Shown piece by piece: positions 9,551-18,046 of a DNA stretch of 64,000 nt. Below the pieces are notes generated by a model that had not been told where the DNA came from, did not search any database, and saw only the letters and a program-made list of their open reading frames with translations. The stretch covers positions 496,001 through 560,000 of the forward strand of contig NZ_JACIEK010000001.1 of assembly GCF_014196835.1 (NCBI RefSeq), read 5' to 3'. How positions within the stretch are numbered: the first letter of the stretch is position 1; each line of letters opens with the position of its first letter. A program made the position numbers and the translations under genes. The DNA is from Aureimonas pseudogalii. Lineage in GTDB: Bacteria; Pseudomonadota; Alphaproteobacteria; Rhizobiales; Rhizobiaceae.

Positions 9551-10888
9551 TCAGGCCGTCGCGACGGCGAGCGGACGCGCCTCGAAGCCGGCGAGCTTGG
9601 CCGGCTTCTCGCCGCCGAAGGCCCAGTCGAGGAGTTCCACCGTGTGGACGATCGGGATGGCGGTGGCCGAGCCGATCTGCGTCATGCAGCCGATATTGCC
9701 GGTAGCGATGAGGTCGGGCGCGACGCGCTCGATGTTGGCGACCTTGCGATCGCGCAGCTGCACCGAGATGGCGGGCTGCAGGATGTTGTAGGTGCCGGCC
9801 GAGCCGCAGCACAGATGCCCCTCCGGCACGTCGCGCACCGTGAAGCCGGCCTGCGCCAGCAGCACCTTCGGCGCCTTGGTGATCTTCTGCCCATGCTGCA
9901 TCGAGCAGGCGGAATGATAGGCGACGACGGCATCGACGGGGTTCGCGGGCAGCGGCAGCGCGAGGGTCGCCAGGACCTCCGTCACGTCCTTCGCCAGCGC
10001 CGACACCCGCGCCGCCTTCTCGGCATAGGCGGGGTCGAGCCGCAGCATGTGGCCGTAGTCCTTGATAGTCGTGCCGCAGCCCGAAGCGGTGATCACGATC
10101 GCGTCGAGCGTCCCCTCCTCGGCAAGCGCCGACCAGACGTCGACATTGGCGCGCGCGAAATCCAGCGCCTCCGCCTCGCGGCCCATATGATGGGTCAGCG
10201 CGCCGCAGCACCCTTCCCCCTTCGGCACCACCACCTCGACGCCGAGCCGCGTCAGCAGGCGCACCGTCGCCTCGTTGATGGCGGGGTCGAGCACCGACTG
10301 GGCGCAGCCGCGCAGGATTGCGACGCGCCGGGTGCGCGCGCCGACGGCGGGATGGACGCCCGGCTCGTCGTTCGGCGAGCGCGCGGGAACGCTCATTGGC
10401 GCCAGCCGCAGCATCGCCGCCAGCGGCTTCAGCGGGACGACCGCGTCGAGGAGACCCGCGAAGGGCCGCCCGATCCGGGCCAGCACGAGCGCCGCCCGGA
10501 ACCGCCGGGGATAGGGCAGCACGCTCGCCAGCACGGCGCGGATCGTGCGGTCGAGGAAGGGCCGGCGATAGGTCTTCTCGATATGGGCGCGGGCGTGATC
10601 AACGAGATGCATGTAGTTCACGCCGGACGGGCAGGTCGTCATGCAGGCAAGGCACGAGAGGCAGCGGTCGATGTGCTTGACCACCTTCTCGTCGGCCGGC
10701 CGGTCGTTCTCCAGCATGTCCTTGACGAGGTAGATCCGCCCGCGCGGACTGTCGAGCTCGTTGCCGAGGGTCACGTAGGTCGGGCAGGTCGCGGTGCAGA
10801 AGCCGCAATGCACGCATTTGCGGATGATGCCCTCGCTGTGGGCGGTGTCGGGGTCGGCCAGCGCGGCGGGGCTGAAGGCGGTCTGCAT
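9551..10888 (-). CDS. glcF: Glycolate oxidase iron-sulfur subunit
   Basis: GlcF passes electrons from GlcD-GlcE during glycolate oxidation to glyoxylate. The 445-residue protein has two 4Fe-4S motifs: CVHCGFCTATCP near residue 25 and CLSCLACMTTCP near residue 76. Two CCG-type domains follow (GEGCCGALTHH and HLCCGSAGTYN). Length and domain order are those of E. coli GlcF. It is separated from glcE by about 610 nt that hold a toxin-antitoxin pair, so its transcription may depend on read-through of that pair or on a promoter inside it. Confidence 0.95.
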   Translation of the reverse strand: MQTAFSPAALADPDTAHSEGIIRKCVHCGFCTATCPTYVTLGNELDSPRGRIYLVKDMLENDRPADEKVVKHIDRCLSCLACMTTCPSGVNYMHLVDHARAHIEKTYRRPFLDRTIRAVLASVLPYPRRFRAALVLARIGRPFAGLLDAVVPLKPLAAMLRLAPMSVPARSPNDEPGVHPAVGARTRRVAILRGCAQSVLDPAINEATVRLLTRLGVEVVVPKGEGCCGALTHHMGREAEALDFARANVDVWSALAEEGTLDAIVITASGCGTTIKDYGHMLRLDPAYAEKAARVSALAKDVTEVLATLALPLPANPVDAVVAYHSACSMQHGQKITKAPKVLLAQAGFTVRDVPEGHLCCGSAGTYNILQPAISVQLRDRKVANIERVAPDLIATGNIGCMTQIGSATAIPIVHTVELLDWAFGGEKPAKLAGFEARPLAVATA

Positions 10889-10905
10889 GGGTCGGCTCTT
10901 TCGCC

Positions 10906-11253
10906 TTATGCGGGAGACGGTCCGACGGCGTCGGTCCTATCGATGATCTTCACCTCGCCGGGTCTCGCATCCCGAATGGTCATCGCGATCTGGTCCACCA
11001 ACGGCGCCAAGATCTGCAGGCGCTGCCTAGGAACGACCACGACCGCAATGGAGCGGCCTGCGAACGACTGCTGAAACGGCATGTTGCGGTCGCACGTCAC
11101 GAGAACGGTCCACCCTTGCGCCTCGATCGCGTCGAGAAGCGCCCCGTCCTGCATTCCCTTCCAGCGAGCTGGGAACCGATCGACCGGGCAGCCGGCGTCG
11201 CGGAGCAAAGACGCCAGCTTGTGAGGGAGCGCTTCGTCGAGCACCGCTCTCAC
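10906..11253 (-). CDS. DUF5615-type PIN-like protein, probable toxin
   Basis: This protein of about 115 residues has the DUF5615/PIN-like layout: an early acidic residue (AVLDEALPHKLASLLRDAG, Asp4), DAIEAQGWTVLVTCDRNM with the typical T-x-D in the middle, and a third region AVVVVPRQR. PIN-like toxins are RNases. The GTG start is chosen because it lies 2 nt after the stop of the DUF433 gene and gives the conserved N-terminus (VRAVLDE...). The pair DUF433-DUF5615 is a recognised toxin-antitoxin-like arrangement. It lies between glcE and glcF on the same strand. Confidence 0.75.
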   Translation of the reverse strand: MRAVLDEALPHKLASLLRDAGCPVDRFPARWKGMQDGALLDAIEAQGWTVLVTCDRNMPFQQSFAGRSIAVVVVPRQRLQILAPLVDQIAMTIRDARPGEVKIIDRTDAVGPSPA

Positions 11254-11255
11254 GG

Positions 11256-11498
11256 TCAGGCGACCAACCTGTCGACACGTTCCGTGACGAGATGAAGCGC
11301 GGCCTCGACCTGCCAACGCTCGACGGTCGGGAAGTTCTCGAGGAACTCGTCCAGCGACATGCCGTCGGCAAGGTTCTCGAAGAGCGCTTCGGCGGGCACG
11401 CGCGTTCCCGCGAACACGACGGCGCCGGACATGATCTCGGGATCGCGGGAGAAAACCTCGGTGACCTGCATATCCATTTCCCTCGAATGCGCCTGCAA
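11256..11498 (-). CDS. DUF433 antitoxin-like protein
   Basis: The 80-residue protein matches DUF433: SRDPEIMSGAVVFAGTRVPAEALFENLADGMSLDEFLENFPTV, the winged-helix-like core with the G-T-R-V-P motif, and a C-terminal helix. DUF433 proteins are usually partners of DUF5615 PIN-like proteins. Several in-frame ATG codons occur (11498, 11477, 11471); the last two, preceding QVTEVFS, give a more typical N-terminus. It starts 3 nt after the glcE stop if the first ATG is used, so it is likely co-transcribed with glcDE. Confidence 0.78.
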   Translation of the reverse strand: MQAHSREMDMQVTEVFSRDPEIMSGAVVFAGTRVPAEALFENLADGMSLDEFLENFPTVERWQVEAALHLVTERVDRLVA

Positions 11499-11501
11499 AC
11501 C

Positions 11502-12734
11502 CTACCCCATCCGGCCGGGGTTGAGGATGCCCTCCGGGTCGAACTGGTCCTTCAGCCGCTGCGCGAGCGCCGCGAGGGCCGGCGGCTGCGGCTGGAAGAC
11601 CGGCGTGCTCGCGCGGGTCGCGAGGTCGGCGCGCACGAGCGTCGCGTGCCCCCCGCCATGCGCGGCGACGAGACGGCGCAGGAGATCGGCCTCGGCACCG
11701 GCCTCGAGCCGCAGCCAGACGAGACCGCCCTGCCAGTCGTAGAAGGCGTCCGCCGCGACCTGCATGCGAAGCGCCATGACGAGCTCGTGGCCGCGCGTCG
11801 GCGCCACCGAGACGCGCCAGACCGGCCGCTCGGTGCCGTCTGCGAAAGGCCGGACGTCGCGGATGTCGCGCCAGAGCGCCGCGGACGCCTCGTCCTCCAG
11901 CCGCTCCAGCGGCGCGACCCGGCCGAGCGCCGCGCCGAGATGGCGGGCGCGCGCCTCCACCGAGGGGCCGAACCCGTCGATGCGGATGGCGGTGGCGGCC
12001 TCGCGCCCGAGCGCGCCCTCGCCGACGCGGGCCGCGACGCCGTAGGGCAGGTGCGCGGCGCCCGACACTTCGGCCGACGAGCCCATCGCCGCGGCCATCG
12101 CGCCCACCGCCGCCGCATCGTCGAGGCCGCGCAGCACGAGCGTCGTCTCGCGTTGCGAGCGCGGCATGGTCTTGACGATGATGTCGGTCAGCACCGCGAG
12201 CGTGCCGTAGGCGCCGGTGAGGCCCTTCGACAGGTCGTAGCCGGTGACGTTCTTCACCACGCGCCCGCCGGCCTTGAAGATCTCAGCCCGCCCCGAGACC
12301 GCCGCGAGGCCGAGCACGTGGTCGCGCGCCGCGCCCTGCTTCAGCCGCCGCGGGCCCGACAGGTTGCACGAGACGACGCCGCCGAGCGTTCCCTCGCCGG
12401 CCGGGCGGCCGTGCAGAGGGCCGTAGTCCATCGGCTCGAAGTCTAGCCGCTGGCCATGCGCGGCGAGCAGCGCCTCGATCTCGGCGATCGGCGTGCCCGC
12501 CCGGGCCGAGAGCACCAGCTCCTCCGGCTCGTAGAAATGGATGCCGCTCAGCGCCGCCGTCGAGACGGTTCGCGCGGCCTGGACGGGACGCCCGAGCCCA
12601 CGCTTGGAGCCTGCGCCCTCCACCGCAAGCGGCTCGCCGGCGACGACGGCCTCCGCCACGATCTCGCGCAGCGCCTCGGGCGTTCCCGGCGTCAGGATCT
12701 CCTCGGACACGAGAGATTGCGGAACGGCCGACAT
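11502..12734 (-). CDS. glcE: Glycolate oxidase FAD-binding subunit
   Basis: GlcE is the second FAD-type subunit of glycolate oxidase. The 410-residue protein has a FAD_binding_4 region from about 10 to 180, with the PP-loop-like VEGAGSKRGLGRP, GTLGGVVSCNLSGPRR and KNVTGYDLSKGLTGAYGTLAVLTDI. It ends with the family C-terminus FDPEGILNPGRMG. The start at 12734 overlaps the glcD stop by 1 nt (TGATG). Its frame is open further upstream, inside glcD, and is not used. Confidence 0.93.
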   Translation of the reverse strand: MSAVPQSLVSEEILTPGTPEALREIVAEAVVAGEPLAVEGAGSKRGLGRPVQAARTVSTAALSGIHFYEPEELVLSARAGTPIAEIEALLAAHGQRLDFEPMDYGPLHGRPAGEGTLGGVVSCNLSGPRRLKQGAARDHVLGLAAVSGRAEIFKAGGRVVKNVTGYDLSKGLTGAYGTLAVLTDIIVKTMPRSQRETTLVLRGLDDAAAVGAMAAAMGSSAEVSGAAHLPYGVAARVGEGALGREAATAIRIDGFGPSVEARARHLGAALGRVAPLERLEDEASAALWRDIRDVRPFADGTERPVWRVSVAPTRGHELVMALRMQVAADAFYDWQGGLVWLRLEAGAEADLLRRLVAAHGGGHATLVRADLATRASTPVFQPQPPALAALAQRLKDQFDPEGILNPGRMG

Positions 12735-14227
12735 CAGAACCGCGGCAGTTCGGGAAAGGGAAGCTGGCCGCGATGCACGTGCAGCCGGCCGAGTTCGGCG
12801 CAGCGGTGCAGCACCGGAAAGACCTTGCCGGGATTGAGGAGATGCCGGTCGTCGAAGGCGCATTTCACGCGGATCTGATGCTTCAGATCGTCCTCGTCGA
12901 ACATCTCGGTCATCAGGTCGCGCTTCTCGATGCCGACGCCGTGCTCGCCCGTCAGCACGCCGCCGACGGAGACGCAGAGCCGCAGGATATCGGCGCCGAA
13001 ATCCTCGGCGCGCTGCAGCTCGTCGTGCTTCGAGGCGTCGTAGAGGATGAGTGGGTGCAGGTTGCCGTCGCCGGCATGAAAGACGTTGGCGACGCCGAGC
13101 CCGTATTTATGCGACAGCGCCTTCATGCCGGCCAGCACGCGCGGTAGTTCCTTGCGCGGGATCGTGCCGTCCATGCAGAGATAGTCCGGCGAGATGCGCC
13201 CGACCGCCGGAAAGGCCGCCTTGCGCCCGGCCCAGAACGACATGCGCTCCTCGTCGGATTGCGAGACGCGCGCCGTGGTGGCGCCGTTGGCGGTGGCGAT
13301 CGCTTCCACCTCGGCGAGGAGATGATCGACCTCGGCCTTCGGCCCGTCGAGCTCGACGATCAGCAGTGCCTCGACATCCAACGGATAGCCGGCATGGACG
13401 AAGGCCTCCGCCGCGTGGATCGCCGGCCGATCCATCATCTCCATCCCGCCGGGAATGATGCCCTTGGCAATGATCGCGGCGACGCACTCGCCGGCCTGCT
13501 CGGAGGTCGGGAAGCCGATCAGCACGGCGCGCGCCGTCTCGGGCGCCTGCAGGATGCGCACGGTCACTTCCGTTACCACGCCGAGAAGCCCTTCGGAGCC
13601 CGTCATCAGGCCGAGCAGGTCGTAGCCCTCCGAATCCAGATGCTTGCCGCCGAGCCGGATGACCTCGCCCTCCATCGTCACGAACTCGATCCCGAGGACG
13701 TTGTTGGTGGTGAGCCCGTATTTCAGACAGTGAACCCCGCCCGAGTTCTCCGCGATGTTGCCGCCGATGGAACAGGCGATCTGCGATGACGGGTCGGGCG
13801 CATAATAGAAGCCGGCATGCTCCACGGCGCGGGTGATGCCGAGATTGGTGACGCCCGGCTGGACCACGGCGCAGCGATTGTCGAGATCGACCTCGAGGAT
13901 CCGGTTGAATCGCGACAGCACGAGGAGAACGCCGTCCTCCAGCGGCAGCGAGCCGCCCGAGAGCGAAGTGCCGGACCCGCGCGGCACCACGGGAATGCGA
14001 TGCTCCCGGCAATAGCTCAGGATCGCCGCGACCTGCGCTACCGTCTCCGGCAGCACCACGACGAGGGGCAGCTGGCGATAGGCGGTGAGCGCGTCCGTCT
14101 CGAAGACACGCATCTCGTTTGTGGCGTCGACCACGCCCTCGCCCGGCACGATCGACCGCAGCGCCTCGACGATGGCCGCGCGGCGGCCGAGGATCTCGCC
14201 GCTCGGCTTCGGCATCGAGATGGCCAT
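12734..14227 (-). CDS. glcD: Glycolate oxidase subunit GlcD
   Basis: This is the catalytic FAD flavoprotein that oxidises glycolate (or D-lactate) to the 2-oxo acid at the inner membrane. The 497-residue protein has the FAD_binding_4 domain (VPRGSGTSLSGGSLP, SIGGNIAENSGG, LLGLMTGSEGLLGVVTEVTV) and the FAD-oxidase C domain ending in GEHGVGIEKRDLM...LLNPGKVFP. The start MAISMPKP has an AAGGGGGAGG ribosome site upstream. It is the first gene of glcD-glcE-(TA pair)-glcF. No GlcC-type regulator is nearby in the window. Confidence 0.95.
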   Translation of the reverse strand: MAISMPKPSGEILGRRAAIVEALRSIVPGEGVVDATNEMRVFETDALTAYRQLPLVVVLPETVAQVAAILSYCREHRIPVVPRGSGTSLSGGSLPLEDGVLLVLSRFNRILEVDLDNRCAVVQPGVTNLGITRAVEHAGFYYAPDPSSQIACSIGGNIAENSGGVHCLKYGLTTNNVLGIEFVTMEGEVIRLGGKHLDSEGYDLLGLMTGSEGLLGVVTEVTVRILQAPETARAVLIGFPTSEQAGECVAAIIAKGIIPGGMEMMDRPAIHAAEAFVHAGYPLDVEALLIVELDGPKAEVDHLLAEVEAIATANGATTARVSQSDEERMSFWAGRKAAFPAVGRISPDYLCMDGTIPRKELPRVLAGMKALSHKYGLGVANVFHAGDGNLHPLILYDASKHDELQRAEDFGADILRLCVSVGGVLTGEHGVGIEKRDLMTEMFDEDDLKHQIRVKCAFDDRHLLNPGKVFPVLHRCAELGRLHVHRGQLPFPELPRF

Positions 14228-14343
14228 CGCCTGCCCCTCCCCCTTTGTTCTTGGAATCAGTCTAGCCCAGCCAAGCTCGCGATGGGAAGCAGCCACGCAC
14301 GGGTACGCCGGTTCGCCTGCCTCGCTCTTGCGCGAACAAGACC

Positions 14344-14374
14344 GGCAGGTGCGGCAGCGGTCGCGGCACCTGCC
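14344..14374. terminator. Hairpin between rlmE and glcD
   Basis: The 9-bp perfect inverted repeat GGCAGGTGC/GCACCTGCC has a 13-nt loop. On the minus strand it is followed by GGTCTTGTTCG, a weak T-rich tail, so it may terminate rlmE. It could equally be part of the glcD leader. The 14228-14524 gap holds nothing else recognisable. Confidence 0.45.
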
Positions 14375-14524
14375 AGAACGGTATGGGAAAAGATCGGCGG
14401 ATAGGCCGACGCCTGCAACCTGAGGCTCACCCGACGATGGCGGGCAGCGTCGCCCGCTCGGGCCCGCCGGCAGAGTGGATCGGCGCACTGCACCCGTCCT
14501 GCAGCCGCTACGGGCCGTCTCCCG

Positions 14525-15268
14525 TCAGTCGTCCCGGTTTTCCTCGGCGGCTTCGACGCCGTCCGGGTTGTTCTCGCGGAAATTCCTGCCGCGAAAATCC
14601 TTGGCGAGGAGATAGAGCTCCACCGATCCATCGCGCGAGGCCGGCGGCTTCACGTGGTGAACCGAGCGGAAATTACGCTTCAGGAGGGTCAGCAACGCGC
14701 CCTCGGTGCCGCCCTGGAAGGTCTTGGTCAGGAAGTGACCGCCCGGCCGCAGCGTGCGCAGCGCGAACTCGGTCGCGACCTCGCAGAGATGCATGGTGCG
14801 CAGATGGTCGGTCTGGCGATGGCCCGTGGTCGGCGCCGCCATGTCGGAGAGGACGATGTCGGGATCGCCGCCGAGCGCCTCGAGCAGCCGCGCCGGCGCG
14901 CTGTCGTCGAGAAAGTCGAGCTCCAGGATCACCGCGCCCGGCACCGGATCCACCGGCAGGTAGTCGATGCCCACCACATGCGCCTCGGTCTCGGAGGTGC
15001 CGGTGCGCTGCACGGCGATCTGGCACCAGCCGCCGGGCGCAGCGCCGAGATCGACCACGCGCATGCCCGTCTTCAGGAGGTGGTAGCGATCGTCGATCTC
15101 GGATAGCTTGTAGGCCGCGCGCGAGCGGTAGCCGTCGGCCTTCGAGCGCCGCACATAGGGGTCGTTCAACTGGCGCTCCAGCCAGCGCCGCGACGAGGCC
15201 TTTAGCCCGCGCTTCTTCTTGACGCGGACCACCAGCCCACGATCGTCGCCTCGCCCCGAACCTGTCAC
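14525..15268 (-). CDS. rlmE: 23S rRNA (uridine-2552 2-prime-O) methyltransferase
   Basis: RlmE (FtsJ/RrmJ) methylates U2552 in the ribosomal A-loop late in 50S assembly. The 247-residue protein has the SAM motif [15 protein letters not shown], and the K-D-K catalytic residues appear in [25 protein letters not shown] and [12 protein letters not shown] start is inferred because GTGA overlaps the stop of the upstream phosphatase gene. The first 15 residues before KKKRGLK are not conserved. It has a polar C-terminal tail (about 20 residues, Asn/Glu/Arg-rich). Confidence 0.94.
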   Translation of the reverse strand: MTGSGRGDDRGLVVRVKKKRGLKASSRRWLERQLNDPYVRRSKADGYRSRAAYKLSEIDDRYHLLKTGMRVVDLGAAPGGWCQIAVQRTGTSETEAHVVGIDYLPVDPVPGAVILELDFLDDSAPARLLEALGGDPDIVLSDMAAPTTGHRQTDHLRTMHLCEVATEFALRTLRPGGHFLTKTFQGGTEGALLTLLKRNFRSVHHVKPPASRDGSVELYLLAKDFRGRNFRENNPDGVEAAEENRDD

Positions 15269-16776
15269 GCGGTCTGCCTTGCCTGTGCCGTGGCGGCGCG
15301 GCGCCAGACGCCGTCCGCCACCATCATTTCCGTCAACAATCCCTCGCGAAGGCCCCGGTCGGCCACGCGAAGCGTCTTGGCCGGCCAGACCCGCCGAATC
15401 GCCTCGAGAATGGCGCAGCCCGCCAGCACGAGATCGGCGCGATCCGAACCGATGCAGGGGTTGGCGACGCGCTCCTCGAAGCTCCAGCCGGCGATGCGGG
15501 CGACCAGCCGGTCCGTCTCCTCGTCGCTTAGCCACAGCCCGTCCACCTGCCGCCGGTCGTAGCGCTCGAGTTCGAGATGCACGCCCGCCAGCGTCGTCAC
15601 CGTGCCGGATGTGCCGAGGAGATGGAAGCCCTCGCGCCCCACGAGATCGCGCAGCCGATGGCGGCCGGGGAAGTCGTCGATCATCGCCTCGACCTCGCGG
15701 ATCATCCGCTCGAAGAGCTCCGGCGTCACGTTGCGTCCGCCATGGCGCTCGGCCAGCGACACGACGCCGACCGGAAGCGAGGTCCAGGCGACGATGTGGT
15801 TCGACAGGCGCCGGCTGGCACCGTGGCGCAGGTCCAGGAGCGCGATCTCCGACGAGCCGCCGCCGATGTCGAAGAGCACCGCACCCTTCGCCGAGCGGTC
15901 GACGAGCGAGCCGCAACCGGACACGGCGAGCCGCGCCTCCGTCTCGCGGCTGACGATCTCCAGCTTCAGCCCGGTCTCGCGGTGCACGCGCTCGATGAAC
16001 TCCTCGCCATTGGCCGCGGCCCGGCAGGCCTCGGTGGCGATCAGCCGCGCCCCGCAGATCTCGCGCGCCGAGAGCTTCTGCGAGCAGATCTCGAGGGCGG
16101 CCACCGCGCGGTCCATCGCCGTGCCGGCCAGGCTCCCGGTGCGGCCGAGCCCCTCGCCGAGCCGCACGATCCGCGAGAAGGCGTCGATCACGCGAAACTG
16201 GCCGGGACGGGTGGGCACGGCCACGAGCAGGCGGCAATTGTTGGTGCCCAGGTCGAGCGCGGCGTAGACTGGGATCTTCGCCGAAACCGACGCCATCCCC
16301 GCACCCGACGGAACGGGCGTCGCGGGAACGGGCTTTTCCCACGCGGACGGCACGGCCGAATCAGCCGAGGGTGCCGCCTTCACGGCGGGACTCGCGACGC
16401 TGCCGCGACTGCCCGCCTTGGCGCCGCGCCGCCGGCGCGGCTTGGTGCGCCCCGCCGGCGGCTCGTCGCGGGTGCGAAGGGCGCGTTCAGCCTCGGCCAC
16501 CTTGGCGCCGAGTTCCGCCGACATCTTGCTCAACCCCTGCGGTAGCGAAGCCGCGGCAGCGACATCCTTCGGCTTGCGCCGTCGCCGACGCTGGCGCTTC
16601 GAAAGCCGCCCCGGATCGACCGTCCCGTCGTCGATACCCGTCGGCTCCCCGCGCTCGCGCGTCGTCGAGCCACGCCGCGCGAGCTCGCCGACGTCGTTGC
16701 GTCGCACGGGCCCGAGATCGATGTTGCTCGTCGCACCCGTCGTCGCTGCCCGATCCTGATGCGGTTCGTGAATCAC
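15265..16776 (-). CDS. Ppx/GppA family exopolyphosphatase or pppGpp phosphatase
   Basis: This is an ASKHA-fold phosphatase acting on polyphosphate or pppGpp. The catalytic domain begins near residue 170 ([19 protein letters not shown]) and contains [12 protein letters not shown], the phosphate loop [20 protein letters not shown] and [13 protein letters not shown]. The first 165 residues are low-complexity, rich in Arg/Lys/Ala/Pro, with a strongly basic block ([12 protein letters not shown]), and may bind nucleic acid or polyphosphate; this is inference. The start is GTG at 16776. It is translationally coupled to rlmE by a GTGA overlap, as often seen in Hyphomicrobiales. Substrate choice between Ppx and GppA is not resolvable. 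Confidence 0.88.
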   Translation of the reverse strand: MIHEPHQDRAATTGATSNIDLGPVRRNDVGELARRGSTTRERGEPTGIDDGTVDPGRLSKRQRRRRRKPKDVAAAASLPQGLSKMSAELGAKVAEAERALRTRDEPPAGRTKPRRRRGAKAGSRGSVASPAVKAAPSADSAVPSAWEKPVPATPVPSGAGMASVSAKIPVYAALDLGTNNCRLLVAVPTRPGQFRVIDAFSRIVRLGEGLGRTGSLAGTAMDRAVAALEICSQKLSAREICGARLIATEACRAAANGEEFIERVHRETGLKLEIVSRETEARLAVSGCGSLVDRSAKGAVLFDIGGGSSEIALLDLRHGASRRLSNHIVAWTSLPVGVVSLAERHGGRNVTPELFERMIREVEAMIDDFPGRHRLRDLVGREGFHLLGTSGTVTTLAGVHLELERYDRRQVDGLWLSDEETDRLVARIAGWSFEERVANPCIGSDRADLVLAGCAILEAIRRVWPAKTLRVADRGLREGLLTEMMVADGVWRRAATAQARQTA

Positions 16777-17201
16777 TCACTGTCTCCGGAGCCGGCACAC
16801 GGGGGCTCCCTCGGCTCTCTCGGCCGCGTTCGTTGGCGCCACTGTAGCAATCCGACAACATTTCACAAGCCACCGCGCCTTGCTCCCGCCGCATTGGCTT
16901 CTACGGCGCGCCGATAGACGCCGGGCGACATCGGGACCGCGAACCGGACACGATGCGAAAGCCGTTCGACCGATCAGCACTGGACCGTGCGATCGGCGAG
17001 CACCGGCCTTTCAGGGCAACCGGTATCCAACCGGAGGCCAATCGATCACCCGATGCCGAAACGCCCTGACGCCCGGGCTTCGCCATCCGCACTTGCCGAG
17101 CTCCGATCCCAGGTCTGCGTCGACGTCCAGACGATCGCCCCATCGTACGCATCCGATGAAGACCGCGGCGTTTGCGTGCTTTGCATGATAAGTTTGCGAG
17201 C
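16777..17201. other. Intergenic region with no recognised gene
   Basis: The 425 nt between the phosphatase gene and the DUF6429 gene are divergent promoter space. No good reading frame, terminator or repeat was recognised. The outer boundary of the neighbouring IS66-related remnant may lie here, but no terminal inverted repeat was found. Confidence 0.4.
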
Positions 17202-17432
17202 ATGGATATCGATGAGGAGAAGATCGACGCCGCTGTTCTGGCGCTCTTATGGCTGACGCTTCACGATGAGCGCCGTGCCTGGAAGAGCTTTGACTGGGAC
17301 GCGATGGATCGCCTGCACCGGAAGGGAATGATCTGCGATCCGGCGAGCAAGGCCAAGTCGGTCGTCTTGACCGACGAGGGGCTGCGCCAGGCGGAGGTGC
17401 TGTTTCGAACCCTGTTCGCGCGGACCGGGTGA
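17202..17432 (+). CDS. DUF6429 family protein associated with IS66
   Basis: This small 76-residue protein has the DUF6429 pattern: MDIDEEKIDAAVLALLWLTLHD...AWKSFDWDAMDRLHRKGMI and KAKSVVLTDEGLRQAEVLFRTLF. The family is a helix-turn-helix-like module often found next to IS66 transposases in Hyphomicrobiales; its function is unknown. The start at 17202 is chosen because the family N-terminus begins there; the frame is open 30 nt further up. It is convergent with the pRiA4b ORF-3 gene, with a gap of only 5 nt. Confidence 0.78.
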   Translation: MDIDEEKIDAAVLALLWLTLHDERRAWKSFDWDAMDRLHRKGMICDPASKAKSVVLTDEGLRQAEVLFRTLFARTG

Positions 17433-17437
17433 TCGGC

Positions 17438-18046
17438 CTATTGGGATGCTCGGCTGGACTTGGTGCGCGGCTTGCGGGTCCAGCTTTTGCCGAGCCTGAG
17501 CAGTTCCGCACCGATGGCATCGATGTCGATGTCGCCGGGATCGAAGCTGTCGCCCCACCACTCGACCATCTCTTCGTGCCGCTCGTTCTTGGGATCGGCG
17601 AGCGCTTCGAGGAATTCCTGGTAGCCCCAGGGTCCACCGACATCTTCGGGCGGGCAGCGGCCCGACGCCGCGAGCAGGCGGGGATAGATGACATCGGCAA
17701 GAGCAGGCTCGATCCGCTCGATCCGGATCGAATGCTCCCAGCCGTCGCCGAAGTCGTAGAGATACTTGAACGACTTGGCGCCGGTATCCTCGATCACGGC
17801 GAGAAGCGTTGTCTTGCGGGCGTCGATCGGGCCGTCGCCAAAGCCCCATTCCGGATTGGGAATACCAAAGCCGATATCGCGGACGCGGAACTCCCAGAGG
17901 TGACTGTTGGTCCAACCGACGGCTTCCTGAAGGACGGCATGGAGGCGGTCGAGCCGCAGGTCGAAAGGAACCTCGATCCGCCGGGTGACGGCGGGCTCGA
18001 CATCGTCGAGAACGATCTTGAGACGGGCGATCGAGGTTTGCACCAT
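17438..18046 (-). CDS. Plasmid pRiA4b ORF-3 family protein
   Basis: This 202-residue protein has the IS1096_TnpR/pRiA4b ORF-3-like pattern: LKIVLDDVEPAVTRRIEVPFDLRLDRLHAVLQEAVGW and SFKYLYDFGDGWEHSIRIE...GRCPPEDVGGPWGYQEFLEAL. Members accompany mobile elements and have no proven function. Its ATG overlaps the stop of the IS66 transposase remnant by 1 nt (TAATG), so it was probably translated as part of the element. It looks intact. Confidence 0.82.
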   Translation of the reverse strand: MVQTSIARLKIVLDDVEPAVTRRIEVPFDLRLDRLHAVLQEAVGWTNSHLWEFRVRDIGFGIPNPEWGFGDGPIDARKTTLLAVIEDTGAKSFKYLYDFGDGWEHSIRIERIEPALADVIYPRLLAASGRCPPEDVGGPWGYQEFLEALADPKNERHEEMVEWWGDSFDPGDIDIDAIGAELLRLGKSWTRKPRTKSSRASQ

